A DNA stretch of 64,000 bases, taken from positions 496,001-560,000 of the forward strand of contig MU394062.1 in assembly GCA_022578605.1 (NCBI GenBank). The letters run 5' to 3'. Made by a program: the position numbers and the translations under genes. Positions 46,130-59,704 of this stretch are shown piece after piece (positions within the stretch are counted from its first letter, which is position 1; each line of letters opens with the position of its first letter). Origin of the DNA: Camillea tinctor (taxonomy: Eukaryota; Ascomycota; Sordariomycetes; Xylariales; Xylariaceae). The notes below the pieces were generated by a model. That model made no database searches. It had not been told where the DNA came from and was given only the letters and a program-made list of their open reading frames with translations.

Positions 46130-49100
46130 ATACTGGAGTGTAGAAAGGAGGATGTCCAGCTTTGAATATGCTTAATGAGTTGGCATATACTGAGGAGGGT
46201 ATCACGGTATTGAAGGTCCTTGGTGGTAATCACTAGGGGTTAGGAAGAAATAGAAAAGGTTCCTGTATATAAGCAACAGTAATATCCTGTTACGAATGGG
46301 TGTTAAGCAACCCGTTGTATCCAAGAGGCCAAAACGTTCACACAACGACCGGGTGGTCATTATGGCCCGATTCTGTGTTATATAGTTACTCCCCTGGCAG
46401 GAACGTAACACATCTGTAGTTATAAGTCTAGGTCCCTCACACAACAATAGATTAATTACCTAAGCGCCTGCTTTGTCCCTTGTGGCAGTAATCCATGCAC
46501 CGATCGAGGCATGCCAGGGGTTCCAAGTATGCAACAGATAGCCTTTGATCAGGAGTCTGGATGTGCGGCAAGTAAATTAGTACATGGCAAGTGCCGTCAG
46601 CATATGGGATTCGTTATATGACTGGCATACGTTGTTTTCCGAAGGCTCTCGGAATAGCCAACTCATCGATATCGTGTGTGTCTTATATAAGATCGTATGT
46701 TCCTACCCCCTTGGTTCCTTAGTGCTAAGCTATTCCCCCTCCAAACTTTCTCTGATACTCACATCATCTCTGGAATTTGATCTGGAAGGTTATGTAGAGT
46801 GATCCGATATAGGAAACGCTATAGCTGGCAAACTGAAGAGGCGCAGTAGATAACTTAGAATTCGGTAAGCCTGGGATAGGAGAACTCGCGATGAAATAGG
46901 CCTATGAGACGAATGTCTATTGAATATAAGTTTAGTAAAGCCAGAAACACCCCAAATTTCTAACAAGAGGCCTCTCAAGACTTTAGTTTTCGCCTCACAG
47001 TAATTGAATTTCTTCGTTCTGTCTTCTTCTATCGCGTCGTGCACCCGCTTTACTTGCCTAGTAATGATGAGTCGGGACTGGTGGGTTAGTTGTCTACCTA
47101 CTTTCTTTAGGAGAGATAGAGGACTCTCCTAAGCAAAATGATTAAGGATGTGTAATTAGGTTTGTTCAGAACATTACACAGATATGACTCTCCATAGACC
47201 AAGTCTATGTGTATACACAAAAATACCCCTTTTGGACTTTGCTCGCCTCTTTTTCTCGACTTATTCCCAACTTGGAAGATCTCTCGTTTCTGTTAGTCCA
47301 TTGCCTTTTGTGAGTAAATCTGTTGAATATCTCGACGCATGGGTTTTGTGGCTCAAGCCCTGGTTGTAACATTTTTCTTGTCGTATATTGGTCAACGTAC
47401 TGCAAGGTTAACCTCGTTACAGGTGGCGAGACGAAATTTTGCTACAGAAAACCCGACAATTACTAACTTGCGTAGCATTCCCGAGATTATATCAGATATT
47501 AATAGAACAATATAGATGTAGAGGTTCAGTCTTAGATATTGCGAGGATCAAGAATGATGCCGTAACCAGAGACCCATTTCAAAAATGACGAGAGCTTCTT
47601 AATCTAGTCAGCGCAAGCGGTCACATATTTCTCCATTTCTACCTCCTGTCAATTCCTTGACTAACATATTTAGCACCTCGAGGCTTACAAATTATTATTA
47701 TTTTAGAATTAAACTCTATTCTCGAGTCTCGAGGCTGCTTTTTGGACAGTTGATCCTCGAGTTATACGCTTCTGCTATCATGTTCCATCCCAAACCATGT
47801 CTCATGAAAAAAGAAAAGAACATATACTAAACAGTGTGGACATCAGGGCTAACATATCAAAAATGCATCTATGTTAGTTTATTGTTTCATGTGTTCAAGT
47901 TGTGAGTCATGATCAACTTCTTTTTTTGTTGGGCTTCCGCGTCAGTCGTCTACGTTATTCTCATCAGCGCGATGGACAGGTACTTGGCGAGCATGAAATT
48001 GTTATATCCTATGGGGTTGTTGTTATATCCTACGGCGATATACGTTATCACCGATATTTATATGGATCGAAGCCAAAATAAAACTATGTGGGCTTTTAGG
48101 CTGTTCTATCTGCCCTCAAGGTTCCACACCAAAAAATCACATTCGGGCCTCATGCTGCAATCTACATTCATATCGTGTGTCTAAGTTAAAGCTTGGCTTG
48201 GGGATAATCTCACCAAACTATTTTACTAGGTACTTGTGAATGAAAATGTTATGTCCGGTATATACCATTGGCCAGAAGTTCAACGAAATTGAAGAGGCCT
48301 TCAGCTAAATATCATATTTCTATTGTATTTCTTGTTCCACTCATGGCTCTATATTGCATTTTTTCTGACTTGGTTGCTAATTATCTATTTCTATATAGAT
48401 ATTCACATAGCGATATATAAGGCAATGAGATAGGCCGCGGCCCTATAGTATTTAAACCGCCTTCTAGAATTCTTCTCAATTGACGTTCTTAGAAGCTCCT
48501 CTTCTCGGGTAACCTATGCGAATGTGGTCTGAGTTGAGCTAATAGCCCCCCGTTGGGCTGCAGTTGTCAAATCTTCGGATATAGATCGCGCTTAAGTTAT
48601 TTATCTCCTACGAGTCAGAAGTAACAAAGTTAAAACCTGCGTCGTATGCCAAGACGACCCGGTAAACTGATATCCACAACAGGACGGCGGAATTCCCTTT
48701 TTCGTTTTTGCTTTGGCAAAGACAATAAAGTGAATATCATTACGTTACCACAAAATCTGTGTTGTTAATATAGTACAGGAATACACCCTTTTCTATGACA
48801 CAAAATCAGCCCGCGCGGCTGGACTTCCTCCCTATCACGTTCGAGAAGCATTACTGTACGCACAAGAAACTGGTAGTGCTGAGACAGCATATGGACTATA
48901 CATATGCATAGTTGTTCCGGTTTGATCTCGCCTATCTATGACCAGAGATTTCTGCGATCTCCAGTTTACAGGCACCGACCCGCAAACGCCCCCGGAGTGA
49001 CTACCGAGCCAGTCGAGCCAAACATCGTGGGTAAGGCCCAACCCAGCGGGTCAGAATAACTGGGGTAACTTAGTTGCGGGACTGTTCTTCAGTTTTGATT

Positions 49101-51637
49101 TCTAATCAAAGCTGAGATGTGAAAATTTTAGGATCTTGAGTAAGCGTGTTGCATATTACTAGGTAGGTATCACATGTAATTTAGGGAAGAATCTATGCCC
49201 ACGTGCGATGCTTGTAGGAGTATTAGATGAATAAATACTAATGAAACCACAGGAACAAACTATATTCAATAGATGTGTTTATTTCACATGTTTAGGTAGT
49301 TTAGATGTTATGTCTTATCTTGTGACTATGTAAGTGATGAATGTAGTTATACGTACCATAGTATAATCTTATTGGTCACTGTATACAAATATGCAAAAAC
49401 AACTTTCGTATAGATGGGATAGCGCAAGTCTCATATGCAGTCAGGAAAGACAGAGAGAGTCTGGGCGAAATTCTCTCTGCCCTTTTCCCTTTGACCGTAA
49501 ATAAACTTCTGATTTCTTTTTTTACTTACAAATCAAAAAGTGCCCCGGGGCCTCTAATTTCGTCATCTTGGCTTGATTAATATGGGCAAAGTTTGCGGTG
49601 CGTTTGGCGTGAATCGGGCGACAGTACTCCGCATAAGAGAGAAAAAAACAAAACTGGCAACCATTACAGTGTGATATCATAGTGATCCATCCACAATGGT
49701 ATGTGATAATATGTGCAACGAATTGCGAAATCGGAAGTCATAAAATCTCTAATATTGTAAAATGCGGCTATGTTGAGACGTTAGGCTTGTCGACCTATAT
49801 AACCCTCCTTAACATGACTAGGTTAGTTAGATCAATCTATTAATCTAGACCAAGCAACCTCCGTATATAGATTCAAAACACCCATGTTTATTAATTTGTC
49901 ACATTAATCTTCTAGGTTAGGGTAGTCTGTCTAGTTACATTAGCTTATACCAGCTGAGGTTAGAAACAAATACTCCGTAGCACTTCGGGTGTTATCACAT
50001 AGCATCCTTGGAGGTTTCAAAGTTCCGTCGTAATACGGAAAATATGATCCGTGAGCATGTAAGTGACTTATTCATCTCTACATCCACACGATGGTTCAGC
50101 CTGCATCGTCATAGGACAACCTATCTCTGCTACATTACAGGGGGTTTATAGTGTTATCAAAAAGTCATCTACACTGTTCAAACCATTTATTATGGTATTT
50201 CCCATCTCTGCGGTGTAGCAGCCGATGCAGACCCCGAGTAAATTTGAGGAAGAAATCCGAAGTTGGAAAAGCAAAAGAAAAAGAAAATCATATTCACACC
50301 GGTCGTGAGGCCCGCCCACGGCATTTCCCCACGCATCCGTAAAACGTTGCTTATCGTGTGCCATATGAGAGGATTATGTTTGTCAAGCGAGTTAGCAAAA
50401 AGAGGGTGGAGGCATTTAAAAGAGCTCTTCTATCGCTTTCTGTAAGCGAACCAGCTCCCACGCTCGTAGGTATGCAGTACGTTTACCGCCGCTTCTCATA
50501 TCAATCTGCCTGCCGGTAGGCCGTGCATTACATGATCGATAGCACCCTTGTTGCTTTACCCGGGGATTATCTCTGGTTGTTTGGTTCACGCACATGCCAC
50601 TAAGGGTTGATAGATCGACGTTGTCGTTCCGGGAAAAGATACCCGATAATCTTAGATTCCACGCGGTGGTTAACGAACAGTCTGGCTGTCTCGGGAAGGC
50701 TTTGTGTGGCGCATAGTGGGTAGCCGAAACGAGTCGTCGAAGTCCACTAAATCTCATGTAGGGACTTATGGGGTAGTGGAGACTCATGGCTTTTCCGGAT
50801 GGAGGACTAGTTATGTCCAGCGTCCGCGGGAGAGAGGTGTAGTCTTGTTTTAAGCATCAACCCCGAGTAATCAGTAAGACGGGTTTCTATGGGTTCTATT
50901 GGTAACTAGTATAAATCATCGCCTTCACTAGAATACGCCTATAGGCTATATGTATAGTGTAGATAGAAGGGCGGCGCTACCGCACATAAGATACCAAGGC
51001 CACGGAAGACCCAGCCTGACGGCAGAAGTCAGGTAAGGCCGTCCCTAATCCCCGAGCACCCTGGCTAGCGTAGCTATCATTGAGGAAGCGTAAATACGGC
51101 GATCCGGCTGGGCGCCGATGCTTGCACCTGGTCCGTGGAGGGATACTCTTGTTGGTAAGTAACACTAATAAGTGTGGACCCTGAGTATCTCTGCTCACAC
51201 CGACTGGGCAAGGAAATCAAAGTAGCACGATGATGACCTCTAGGGGATTCCGAGCCAGTCCTGTTTAATGTTATGGCCTATAAGACGGGCTGCTGCTGGG
51301 CTTGTTCACGAACAGAGACTAAAGATGCAAGTCTGGTCGCAATCCCCGTGTTCCCCACGATTTTACAGGTTCGGGGTGACTCATGACTGCTTGAACTTAT
51401 ACTTATTACAAATCGTCTTACCGCTTATCATCATAGAGTTCATGCTCATATAAATATCCTAACCACCCCCCCTTCGGCTGAGAAGCCGGCAATATTCCCT
51501 TGCTCTTATCCTAGCCTACCTAAAGACGTTGCCATAACCAACGGTCCTCTGACAAACTCCCCATTTCGTATAAGTCGTCCCCTGCCGTTTATTGAAACCT
51601 CACGCGGGTTCTTGTACGACAGAAACCGTTGTCCATC
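45413..51637. other. 6.2 kb intergenic stretch without a supportable gene
   Basis: AT-rich to about 50 kb, then more balanced. Frames at 47909-48184 (+, hydrophobic) and 50416-50787 (-, 123 codons) have no recognisable domain or splice support and are not called. It contains one TA/TG microsatellite. The final 1.5 kb is probably the upstream region of the ABC transporter gene. Confidence 0.55.
46094..46129 (+). repeat. (AT)n-(TG)n compound microsatellite
   Basis: About eleven AT units run directly into about seven TG units; both are perfect. Likely polymorphic between strains. Confidence 0.9.
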
Positions 51638-54600
51638 ATGTGGGCCACGAGCCTAGATGGCGACGCGATTCGCCGGACAGAATTGGTCATGCAGGCCAAC
51701 CAATTACACCACGTAGAACCCCCAACAGATGCAGGGGGATCACAAAATGAGAATGGAACGAGACTCGAAGGTGGTGGGAGTGGTAGCAGTAGTAGTTCAG
51801 AACTGGAAGGGACTGGTGCCCACGATGGTACCTGGGGTGAACGCGATGCTGGAGGCGTCGATGAGCAGGACGCGATGGATGAGTTCGACGCCCTGAGACA
51901 GAACCTCTCGCAGCTGCATCAATCGCGAACCCGAGACACGCAGACGCAGGGTAACCTCTCACGGCGTCAGACGAGGCGTACGGACGCCGGCGCAGATCTC
52001 GAGAACGGCCCAGCAGAGGCGGCTGAAGACGACTTCGAACTGGGAAAGTTTATGCGTGACGGCCACTTTGAGAAACGCGGCAAGTCGGGCTTCGAGAAGA
52101 GGGTCGGCGTCATATATAAGAACCTCACTGTCAAGGGGGTCGGGAATACGACGTCTTTCGTTCGTACCGTCCCAGATGCAGTTCTTGGCTCATTTGGACC
52201 CGACCTGTGTCATATTCTTTCGAAATTCATCCCCTTTCTACGTTTCGGCAAGGCCCCGCCGACACGTACCTTAATCCACGATTTCACAGGTTGCGTCCGG
52301 GACGGTGAGATGATGATGGTTCTCGGCCGTCCAGGGGCTGGGTGTAGCACATTTCTCAAAGCGGTCTGCAACAACCGGGAATCCTTCGCTGCCGTCGAAG
52401 GGGACATATCTTACGGCGGAATACCGGCCAAAAAGCAGAAGCAGATGTACCGTGGAGAAGTCAACTACAATCCCGAGGACGACATCCATTTTGCCTCACT
52501 CAACGTGTGGCAGACGTTTACTTTCGCTCTGATGAACAAGACGAAGAAGGCCAACATAGGCGATATCCCCATCATCGCTAACGCGCTCATGAAGATGTTC
52601 GGTATCAGCCACACCAAGTACACACGAGTCGGGGACGAGTATATACGAGGTGTCTCTGGCGGTGAGCGCAAGCGCGTGTCCATCGCCGAGACGTTGGCAT
52701 CCAAATCCACAGTCATGGCGTGGGATAATTCGACGCGCGGTTTGGACGCCTCGACCGCCCTGGACTATGCGAAATCACTGCGCATCATGACAGACATTAC
52801 CAACCGCACGACGTTGGTGACGCTTTATCAAGCGGGCGAGGGTATCTACGAGCTCATGGACAAAGTGCTAGTTATCGACCAAGGCCGCGAGATCTTCTCC
52901 GGACCCGCCAAAGATGCTAGACAATATTTCATCGACCTCGGATTCGAGTGCCCGGAAAGGCAGACCACACCCGACTTCCTGACCGCCGTTACCGACCCCA
53001 ACGAACGCCGGTTTAGGCCTGGGTTTGAGGATAGGGCGCCCAAAACGCCCGAGGACCTAGAGAGAGCATTCCGCAACTCGCCCAACTACCAGAAGCTGCT
53101 GGCCGACGTGTACGATTACGAGCAGTATCTGCAGGACACCGACTTCGAGGATGCCAAGAAGTTCGAGGGCGCCGTGCGGGAGGCCAAGTCGCGGCACGTT
53201 ACCGAGAACTCCCCCTACACCGTCTCCTTCTTCCGGCAGGTGATGGCCTGCACGCGGCGCGAGTTCTGGCTCCTGTTCGGCGACACAACCGCGCTGTGGA
53301 CCAAGTTCTTCATCATCATCTCCAACGGCCTCATCATCGGCTCGATCTACTACGGGCAGTCGCTCGGCACCTCGGGCGCGTTCACGCGCGGTGGCGCCCT
53401 GTTCTTCTCTATCTTGTTCCTCGGGTGGCTGCAACTGACCGAGCTGACCAAGGCGGTTTCGGGGCGCGCCGTCGTGTCGCGCCACCAGGACTACGCCTTC
53501 TATCGGCCGTCGGCCGTCACCATCGCCCGCATCATTCAGGACTTCCCGGTGGTTTTCGTGCAGACGTGCATCTTCGGCGTAATCATGTACTTCATGACCA
53601 ACCTCGACGTCGTGGTGGGCAAGTTCTGGATCTACATGCTGTTCGTCTTCACCACGACCATGATGCTGACAGCCATGTACCGCATGTTCGCCAGTTTATC
53701 GCCCGAGATCGACACCGCGGTGCGCTTCTCCGGCGTCACGCTTAACCTCCTCGTCATCTTCACGGGCTACATGATCCCCAAGATCCAGCTGCTTAATGAC
53801 TACATATGGTTCGGGTGGATATACTGGGTCAACCCGATCGCGTACAGCTTTGAGGCCGTCCTCACCAACGAGTTCTCCGGGAGGACTATGCAGTGCGATC
53901 CCCAGCAGCTCGTACCGCAGGGCCCAAACGTCCAACCAGGGTACCAGGGGTGCGCGCTAAGCGGCGCGCAGATCAACTCGGATGTCGTAACAGGAGATAA
54001 CTACCTGAGCACGACATTTGATTACAGCCGGTCTAACCTCTGGCGTAACTTTGGCGTCGTCATCGCATTCGCTGTCCTATACATCCTCGTCACCGTCGTC
54101 GCAACCGAGAAGCTGGATTTCTCCCCTGGCGACGGTGGCGCTTTAGTCTTCGAGAAGACTCGTGCGGGAAAGAAGCAGATGACGGATGCACAGCGCTCGC
54201 CCGACGTCGAAAAGAACGGAGGCGGCGATAGTAGCGGATCGTCCGGGATAATCGAGAAAACGGGGGCTGCCAACACGTCAGATAACCAGCGCGAGACTAT
54301 GGAACAGTTGACTAACAGCGACTCTATATTCACCTGGAGAGATGTCGAATACACGGTACCCTACCTCGGGGGCGAGCGCAAGCTCCTCAACAAAGTCAGC
54401 GGATACGCGAAACCCGGCGTCATGGTAGCCTTAATGGGCGCGTCCGGCGCCGGCAAGACAACTTTACTCAACACTCTAGCGCAGCGGCAGCGCACCGGCG
54501 TGATAACCGGTGAGATGTTCGTCGACGGCCGCCCCCTCGGCGCCGAGTTCCAGCGCAACACGGGTTTCTGTCTGCAAGGGGATCTGCACGACGGCACGCA

Positions 54601-56442
54601 GACGATCCGCGAAGCGATCGAGTTCTCGGCGCTGCTGCGCCAGGAGGCCAGCATCCCGCGCGCGGAGAAGATCGCCTACGTCGACAAGATCATCGACCTC
54701 CTCGAGCTCAACGAGCTGCAAGACGCCATCATCTCGTCGCTGGGCGTGGAGCTGCGCAAGCGGCTCACGATCGGGGTGGAGCTCGCGGCCAAGCCGTCGC
54801 TGCTGCTGTTCCTCGACGAGCCGACGTCGGGGCTGGACTCGCAGTCGGCGTACTCGATCGTGACGTTCCTGAAGAAGCTGTGCGCGGCAGGGCAGGCGAT
54901 CGTGTGCACGATCCACCAGCCGAGCTCGGTGCTGTTCCAGGAGTTCGACATGGTGCTGGCGCTGAACCCGGGGGGCAACACGTTCTACTTCGGGCCGGTG
55001 GGGCGCAACGGCGCGGACGTGGTGCGCTACTTCGCGGACCGCGGCGCCGTGTGCCCGCCCGAGAAGAACGTCGCCGAGTTCATCCTCGAGACGGCCGCGC
55101 GCCCCCACCGCCGCCCCGACGGGTCCAAGGTCAACTGGAACGAGGAGTGGCTCGCCAGCGAGCAGGCGTGGCGCGTCGTTGAGGAGATCGACGGGCTGAA
55201 GCGCACGCGCAGCCGCGCCTCGCAGCCGGCGCAGGCGCCGGAGGGCGGAGATAGGGAGTACGCGGCGTCGGCGTGGCAGCAGACGGCGGAGCTGACGAAG
55301 CGCATGTTCCGGCAGTACTGGCGCGACCCGTCGTACCTGTACGGCAAGTTCTTCGTGTCGGTGGTGATCGGGATCTTCAACGGGTTCACGTTCTGGCAGC
55401 TGGGGTCGTCGGTGCAGGACATGCAGAACCGCATGTTCACGAGCTTCCTCATCGTCACGATCCCCGCCACCGTCGTCAACGCTATCGTGCCCAAGTTCTA
55501 CGACAACATGTCGCTCTGGCAGGCCCGCGAGTACCCCTCTCGCGTCTACGGCTGGGTCGCCTTCTGCACCGCCAACATCGTCGCCGAGATCCCGGCCGCC
55601 ATCGTATCGGCCTTCCTCTACTGGGTGCTGTGGTACTGGCCCACCGGCCTGCCGACCCAGAGCTCCGTCTCGGGCTACTCGTTCCTGATGACCATGCTTT
55701 TCTTCCTCTTCCAGGCGAGCTGGGGGCAGTGGATCTGCGCGTTTGCGCCGAACTTCACCGTCATCTCCAACGTGAGTATTCATTTACCTTTTTCCTTCTT
55801 CTCTTGGCGTACGAGTTGTATATTAACCGTTACCGTTACGTTGCTAGGTGCTACCCTTCTTCTTCGTCGTATTCGCCCTGTTCAACGGCGTCGTCCAGCC
55901 GTTTAGCATGCTGCCGGCGTTCTGGAGATACTGGTTGTACTACCTCAACCCGTCCACCTATTGGATCGGCGGCATGCTGGCCGCTACCCTCGACGGATCT
56001 CCTGTGAACTGCGAGGTGAGCGAGACCGCTCGCTTCGATGCACCACCCAACCAGACGTGTCTGGAGTACGCAGGACAGTTTGCCGAGACCGCTGGCGGAT
56101 ACCTGCTGAACCCGGGCGCATCCGTCGACTGCCAGTATTGCCCGTACCGAAGTGGCAACCAATACCTTGCGACGCTGAACATCCAGGCAGATGAAAAGTG
56201 GCGAGGTATGTAGATCGGGAATATCCAGCCCCCCAAGTTTCTAAGTTGAGATACTAATAATGAAAACAGACTTCGGCATCTTCCTGGCCTTTTGTGTTTC
56301 CAACTGGGCTCTCGTCTATTTCTTCATATACACCGTCCGCATCCGTGGCTGGAGCTTCGGGTTCGGGTACATCTTCGGCACACTCGGCAAGGTAGTGGAT
56401 GCTATCAAGAAGCCTTTTAAGCGGGGAGAAGGCAGTAAATAA
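51638..56442 (+). CDS. PDR-type (ABC-G) full-size multidrug ABC transporter
   Basis: Three exons, 51638-55771, 55848-56205 and 56270-56442 (introns 76 and 64 nt), give 1554 residues, the normal length for the family. The order is reverse (NBD-TMD)2. The N-terminal ~130 residues are acidic and disordered. NBD1 has the degenerate Walker A GRPGAGCST (Cys236 in place of Lys, usual in fungal PDR), signature VSGGERKRVS (about 339) and Walker B MAWDNSTRGLD. The first TMD lies at about 560-830. NBD2 has a canonical Walker A GASGAGKTTLL (Lys940) and the variant signature LGVELRKRLTIG, with FLDEPTSGLD. The second TMD is interrupted by the two late introns, and the end is FKRGEGSK. Such pumps export xenobiotics, azoles and terpenoids from the plasma membrane. 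An MFS transporter follows 1 kb downstream on the same strand. Coding sequence at 54.5-55.7 kb is markedly GC-rich. Confidence 0.95.
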
Positions 56443-57419
56443 GTGAAGAGGAAGGTGATCGATCCAGCGCATGATATTAATGAGAAGCGGGTAAAGATAT
56501 AGACGAGTTAAGGACAAACTAGACGGTAATGATGATGATTATGATCTCTATCCGGGTAACATACTTCGTATGAGTGAGTTGTTATTGGATTATATAACTT
56601 TTCTAATCAATAGTTGATAACTCTACTTTTCAGACTCAAAGTAATCCTTTATGAGAGCCTAGGTAGAAGCTTTTGTTATATTGAAATAGATCAATAATTT
56701 AGTATAGAATTGATACCTACATATATTGTACAAAGAACCCCGCTATGGTCCCTCTCGATGGTTGTTAGCTGAAATACCAAACCTCGCCTAAATTGCCTCG
56801 ATATATACAGGGGATAGGTTACCTAAATCGGGATATTTCAGTCTGCATACCGTTACGGATGGTCGTAGCCGATAGATGAGCTGTGTGACATCGATTGTAT
56901 AGTTACATACCTAGGTGAGTTCTTAAGATATGATATGTATGTATGTACATTCCAATAACTAGCAAGTCTCCATGCGCTGTGCTGATAAGACTGTGCCTCT
57001 TCCCTCCACCTGGCCCCCACCCCGGCTTCGCGGATCGAGCAATTCACGACAGAAGCTAGGAAGATGGTGTAAAGCACTTAGTATGCAGGGCCCCATAGTT
57101 GTCAAGTGAAAGGCGCTTATTACCTAAGGTACGTGGGTAAGTATAACAATTAGAAATGTAAATAAATAAATGGATATTCCGAGTGAAAGTTTTGACACCG
57201 CCTGTACTTGGTTGAATCAACCAATTTATCAACCCTTTGCTGTAAGGGATAACCCCCCCATCCTCTCTTTTTTTTTCTCGGAATTATCAACGGGGTTAAT
57301 TACCTATAGCAACAACAGCAAATAAAAGGATATATATTGTAACCTCCTACTCTCCAATTCAGTCAAGGTGCAAACTCGTGGTTTATTCTGTGAGCGTTAC
57401 TAAGTATTTTTTGACTGAA
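56443..57419. other. Intergenic between the ABC and MFS transporter genes
   Basis: AT-rich, no gene. It has CCTAGGTA at 56658, and a poly-C/poly-T segment with CAACAACAGCAA sequence shortly before the MFS start. Confidence 0.55.
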
Positions 57420-59025
57420 ATGGACGAGACGCAACCCCTGCTCCAGGATACCAGTCTCTTATTTAATGAGCAGCGCGATGAGCTTTCGAGGAAGGATATA
57501 GTCGACTTTGCCCCCGACGGTGATGTCGAGAACCCGATAGAATGGCCCAAGGCGTACAAGTGGGGGATCGTCTCACTGCTGGCCTTTATGTCATTTACTG
57601 TGTATGCTTGGGATTCGAAAACCTAACATGAGCACCAAAAGGCTAAAGTATGCTGACCTTTTTACGTCGCTTAGGACTTTTACCTGCATCTCTGTTGTGC
57701 CCATCGCCAATCTCATCGTAGATGATCTCGACGGCGGACATGCTAGCAAATCAGCGAGCGTTCTGCTGGTCACCATCTGGGAGCTCGGCGAGGCAGCCGG
57801 TCCTCTTCTCATTGCGCCGCTCTCGGAAGTCTTTGGGCGATACCCCGTCATGAACGTAGCAAACGTGCTCTTCGTCGGCGCCACCGTCCTGTCCGCGCTC
57901 AGCCAAAGCACCCCTCTCCTCGTTGCTGCGAGGGCCTTGACTGGTTTGGCTGTGGCATCGAACGTGTTGAACCCCGCCATCGTCGGAGACATGTTCATCT
58001 CCGAGCAGAGAGGGTCGCCCATGAGCATTGTCATGTTAGCCCCGCTGATCGGAGGTGCAGTGGGCCCGGCTATTAGCGGTGCTGTAGCGGAGAGTCTGGG
58101 TTGGCGTCAGGTGGTATGGATGAGCGCGCTGCTCGCCACCGTGTGCGAACTGGGTTTCCTCACCTGCTTTCGGGAGACGTACAAGGTCGCGATTCTCAGA
58201 CACAGAGCAGAAAAGCTGCGTCGGGAAACTGGGAACTTATCCCTAAAAACAGCATTTGACGTCAGCGATGAGTCGAGCACCACGAAGCTGTGGAGTTATT
58301 TAATGCGCCCTGCCACCGTCTTATCCGGCTCCGGTGTCTTACAGGCGCTCTCGATCTTCGGATCTATCGTCTTTACTTATTATTACATTATGTCGACGAC
58401 ACTAGCGAGTATACTGGAAGATTTGTACCATCAATCGCCCGCCCAAGCTGGATTCTCGTTCATTGCCTTTAGTGAGTCTTGTTATATCCTACCCTATCTA
58501 AGGCCATACCTGCTGATGCGCATATAAGGCCTTGGCTCTTTGCTAAGTGTCGTGTTCTGTAATCTCTTCCTGGACCGAATCTACGTCAAGCTTCGTGACG
58601 CCCACGGGGGCAAGGGAAAGCCGGAGTACCGACTGCCGGTTGTTATAGTTGGGGCCTTCACGCTGCCCTTTGCCATCGCACTCTATGGCTGGACAGCACA
58701 GTTGCGGCTTCCTTTAGGTCTTCTCATAGTCTCGATTGCGCTGATCGGAATGACGCTTATGCTGAGTTTCTTGCCCTTCTATGCTTACGTGGTGGATGCA
58801 TTCGGCATATACGCTGCGTCGGGCATGACGGCAGTCATTGTGTTGAGATGTTTGATGGGAACATTCTTGCCATTGACGACCACGCCTCTGGTTGAGCGAT
58901 TTGGGTACGGGTTAGCGTTTACTATACTGGCATCATTTGGCCTCTTGATTGCCCCTATTCCCGTTCTAGTCCTTAGGTATGGGTCTGTTTGGCGGCAACG
59001 TTCCAAGTATTCTCGAGAAGAGTGA
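57420..59025 (+). CDS. MFS transporter, DHA1 (drug/H+ antiporter) type
   Basis: Three exons, 57420-57601, 57675-58471 and 58529-59025 (introns 73 and 57 nt; donors GTATGC and GTGAGT), give 491 residues. The hydrophilic N-terminus MDETQPLLQDTS ends in NPIEWPKAYKWG, the usual entry to helix 1 in fungal DHA1 proteins. The loop between helices 2 and 3 has PLSEVFGRYPV (motif A variant, around residue 110). Then come ARALTGLAVASNVLNPAIVG and SLGWRQVVW, a long central cytosolic loop (FRETYKVAILRHRAEKLRRE) and the second six-helix half ending in VLRYGSVWRQRSKYSREE. It is likely a plasma-membrane drug or polyamine exporter; the substrate is not predictable. Both junctions keep phase and rebuild helices. 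It is tandem with the PDR pump upstream, but no biosynthetic genes lie nearby. Confidence 0.9.
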
Positions 59026-59704
59026 GCAATGTCTATAATGGTCAAATATGTCAAGTTAGTTGAGTAGATAGTTGCATGCCACATAAAATAATTATCAAAT
59101 TGCATTGCTCGGCGAGATTCTAGGTTGGCTATGTTCATACTTTGTTCAAGTTGCTATGTTGTTGATAGGTGGGAAGGGAAAGGTTAAGTCACTTATTATA
59201 AAGATGGTGGAGATTTCCTCCGTGCCTAAAATACTGTATACCAGCTGACCGGTGCCAGCTGCCCAGTCTTTTTAACACCAGACCTGCCTAGCAATACCTA
59301 TGTAAGTATGACTCTTTCGGTGACACTCATCGTTCTTTCCTTTCAACATGTCCTCCTTATAAGTACGCTATAACCAACGCTAGGAGAATAAACTATAAAC
59401 TGCCTGCTCTGAGTGGCTTCACACATGCCATGTCTCCCACTCGCCTACCACCCCCGGCAGTTTGGGTATTGCATGCAGACTATCGGACTAGCACCAAGCT
59501 ACCGGCTCCTTGCAGATACCCCAGATAGTATACTACTTATACTGGACCAATCAAATAACTGGCATCTGCAACTACAAACAGCAGCACCAGCATATACCTA
59601 CCTAGAGTATTATTCTTTGTATAATATAAGGGACATGCAACTAACTTAAATCACTTCATCCTTTAAGCCTTACCACTATCACCATCGTGACTCACATAGA
59701 CAAG
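59026..59704. other. Intergenic upstream of the nucleotidyltransferase-like gene
   Basis: No gene; a 78-codon frame at 59413-59649 has no recognisable content. TATAA-like words occur around 59625. Confidence 0.5.

Noticed and set aside
47909..48184. Hydrophobic 91-codon frame that could be a small membrane protein
   Set aside because: AT-rich context, no conserved motif and no supporting splice or promoter signals.
50416..50787. 123-codon minus-strand frame in the 6.2 kb spacer
   Set aside because: No recognised motif, no intron partners, and codon use looks like background.
54476..55783. 435-codon minus-strand frame opposite the ABC transporter
   Set aside because: Antisense shadow of GC-rich coding sequence; the plus strand carries the Walker A, signature and Walker B motifs.
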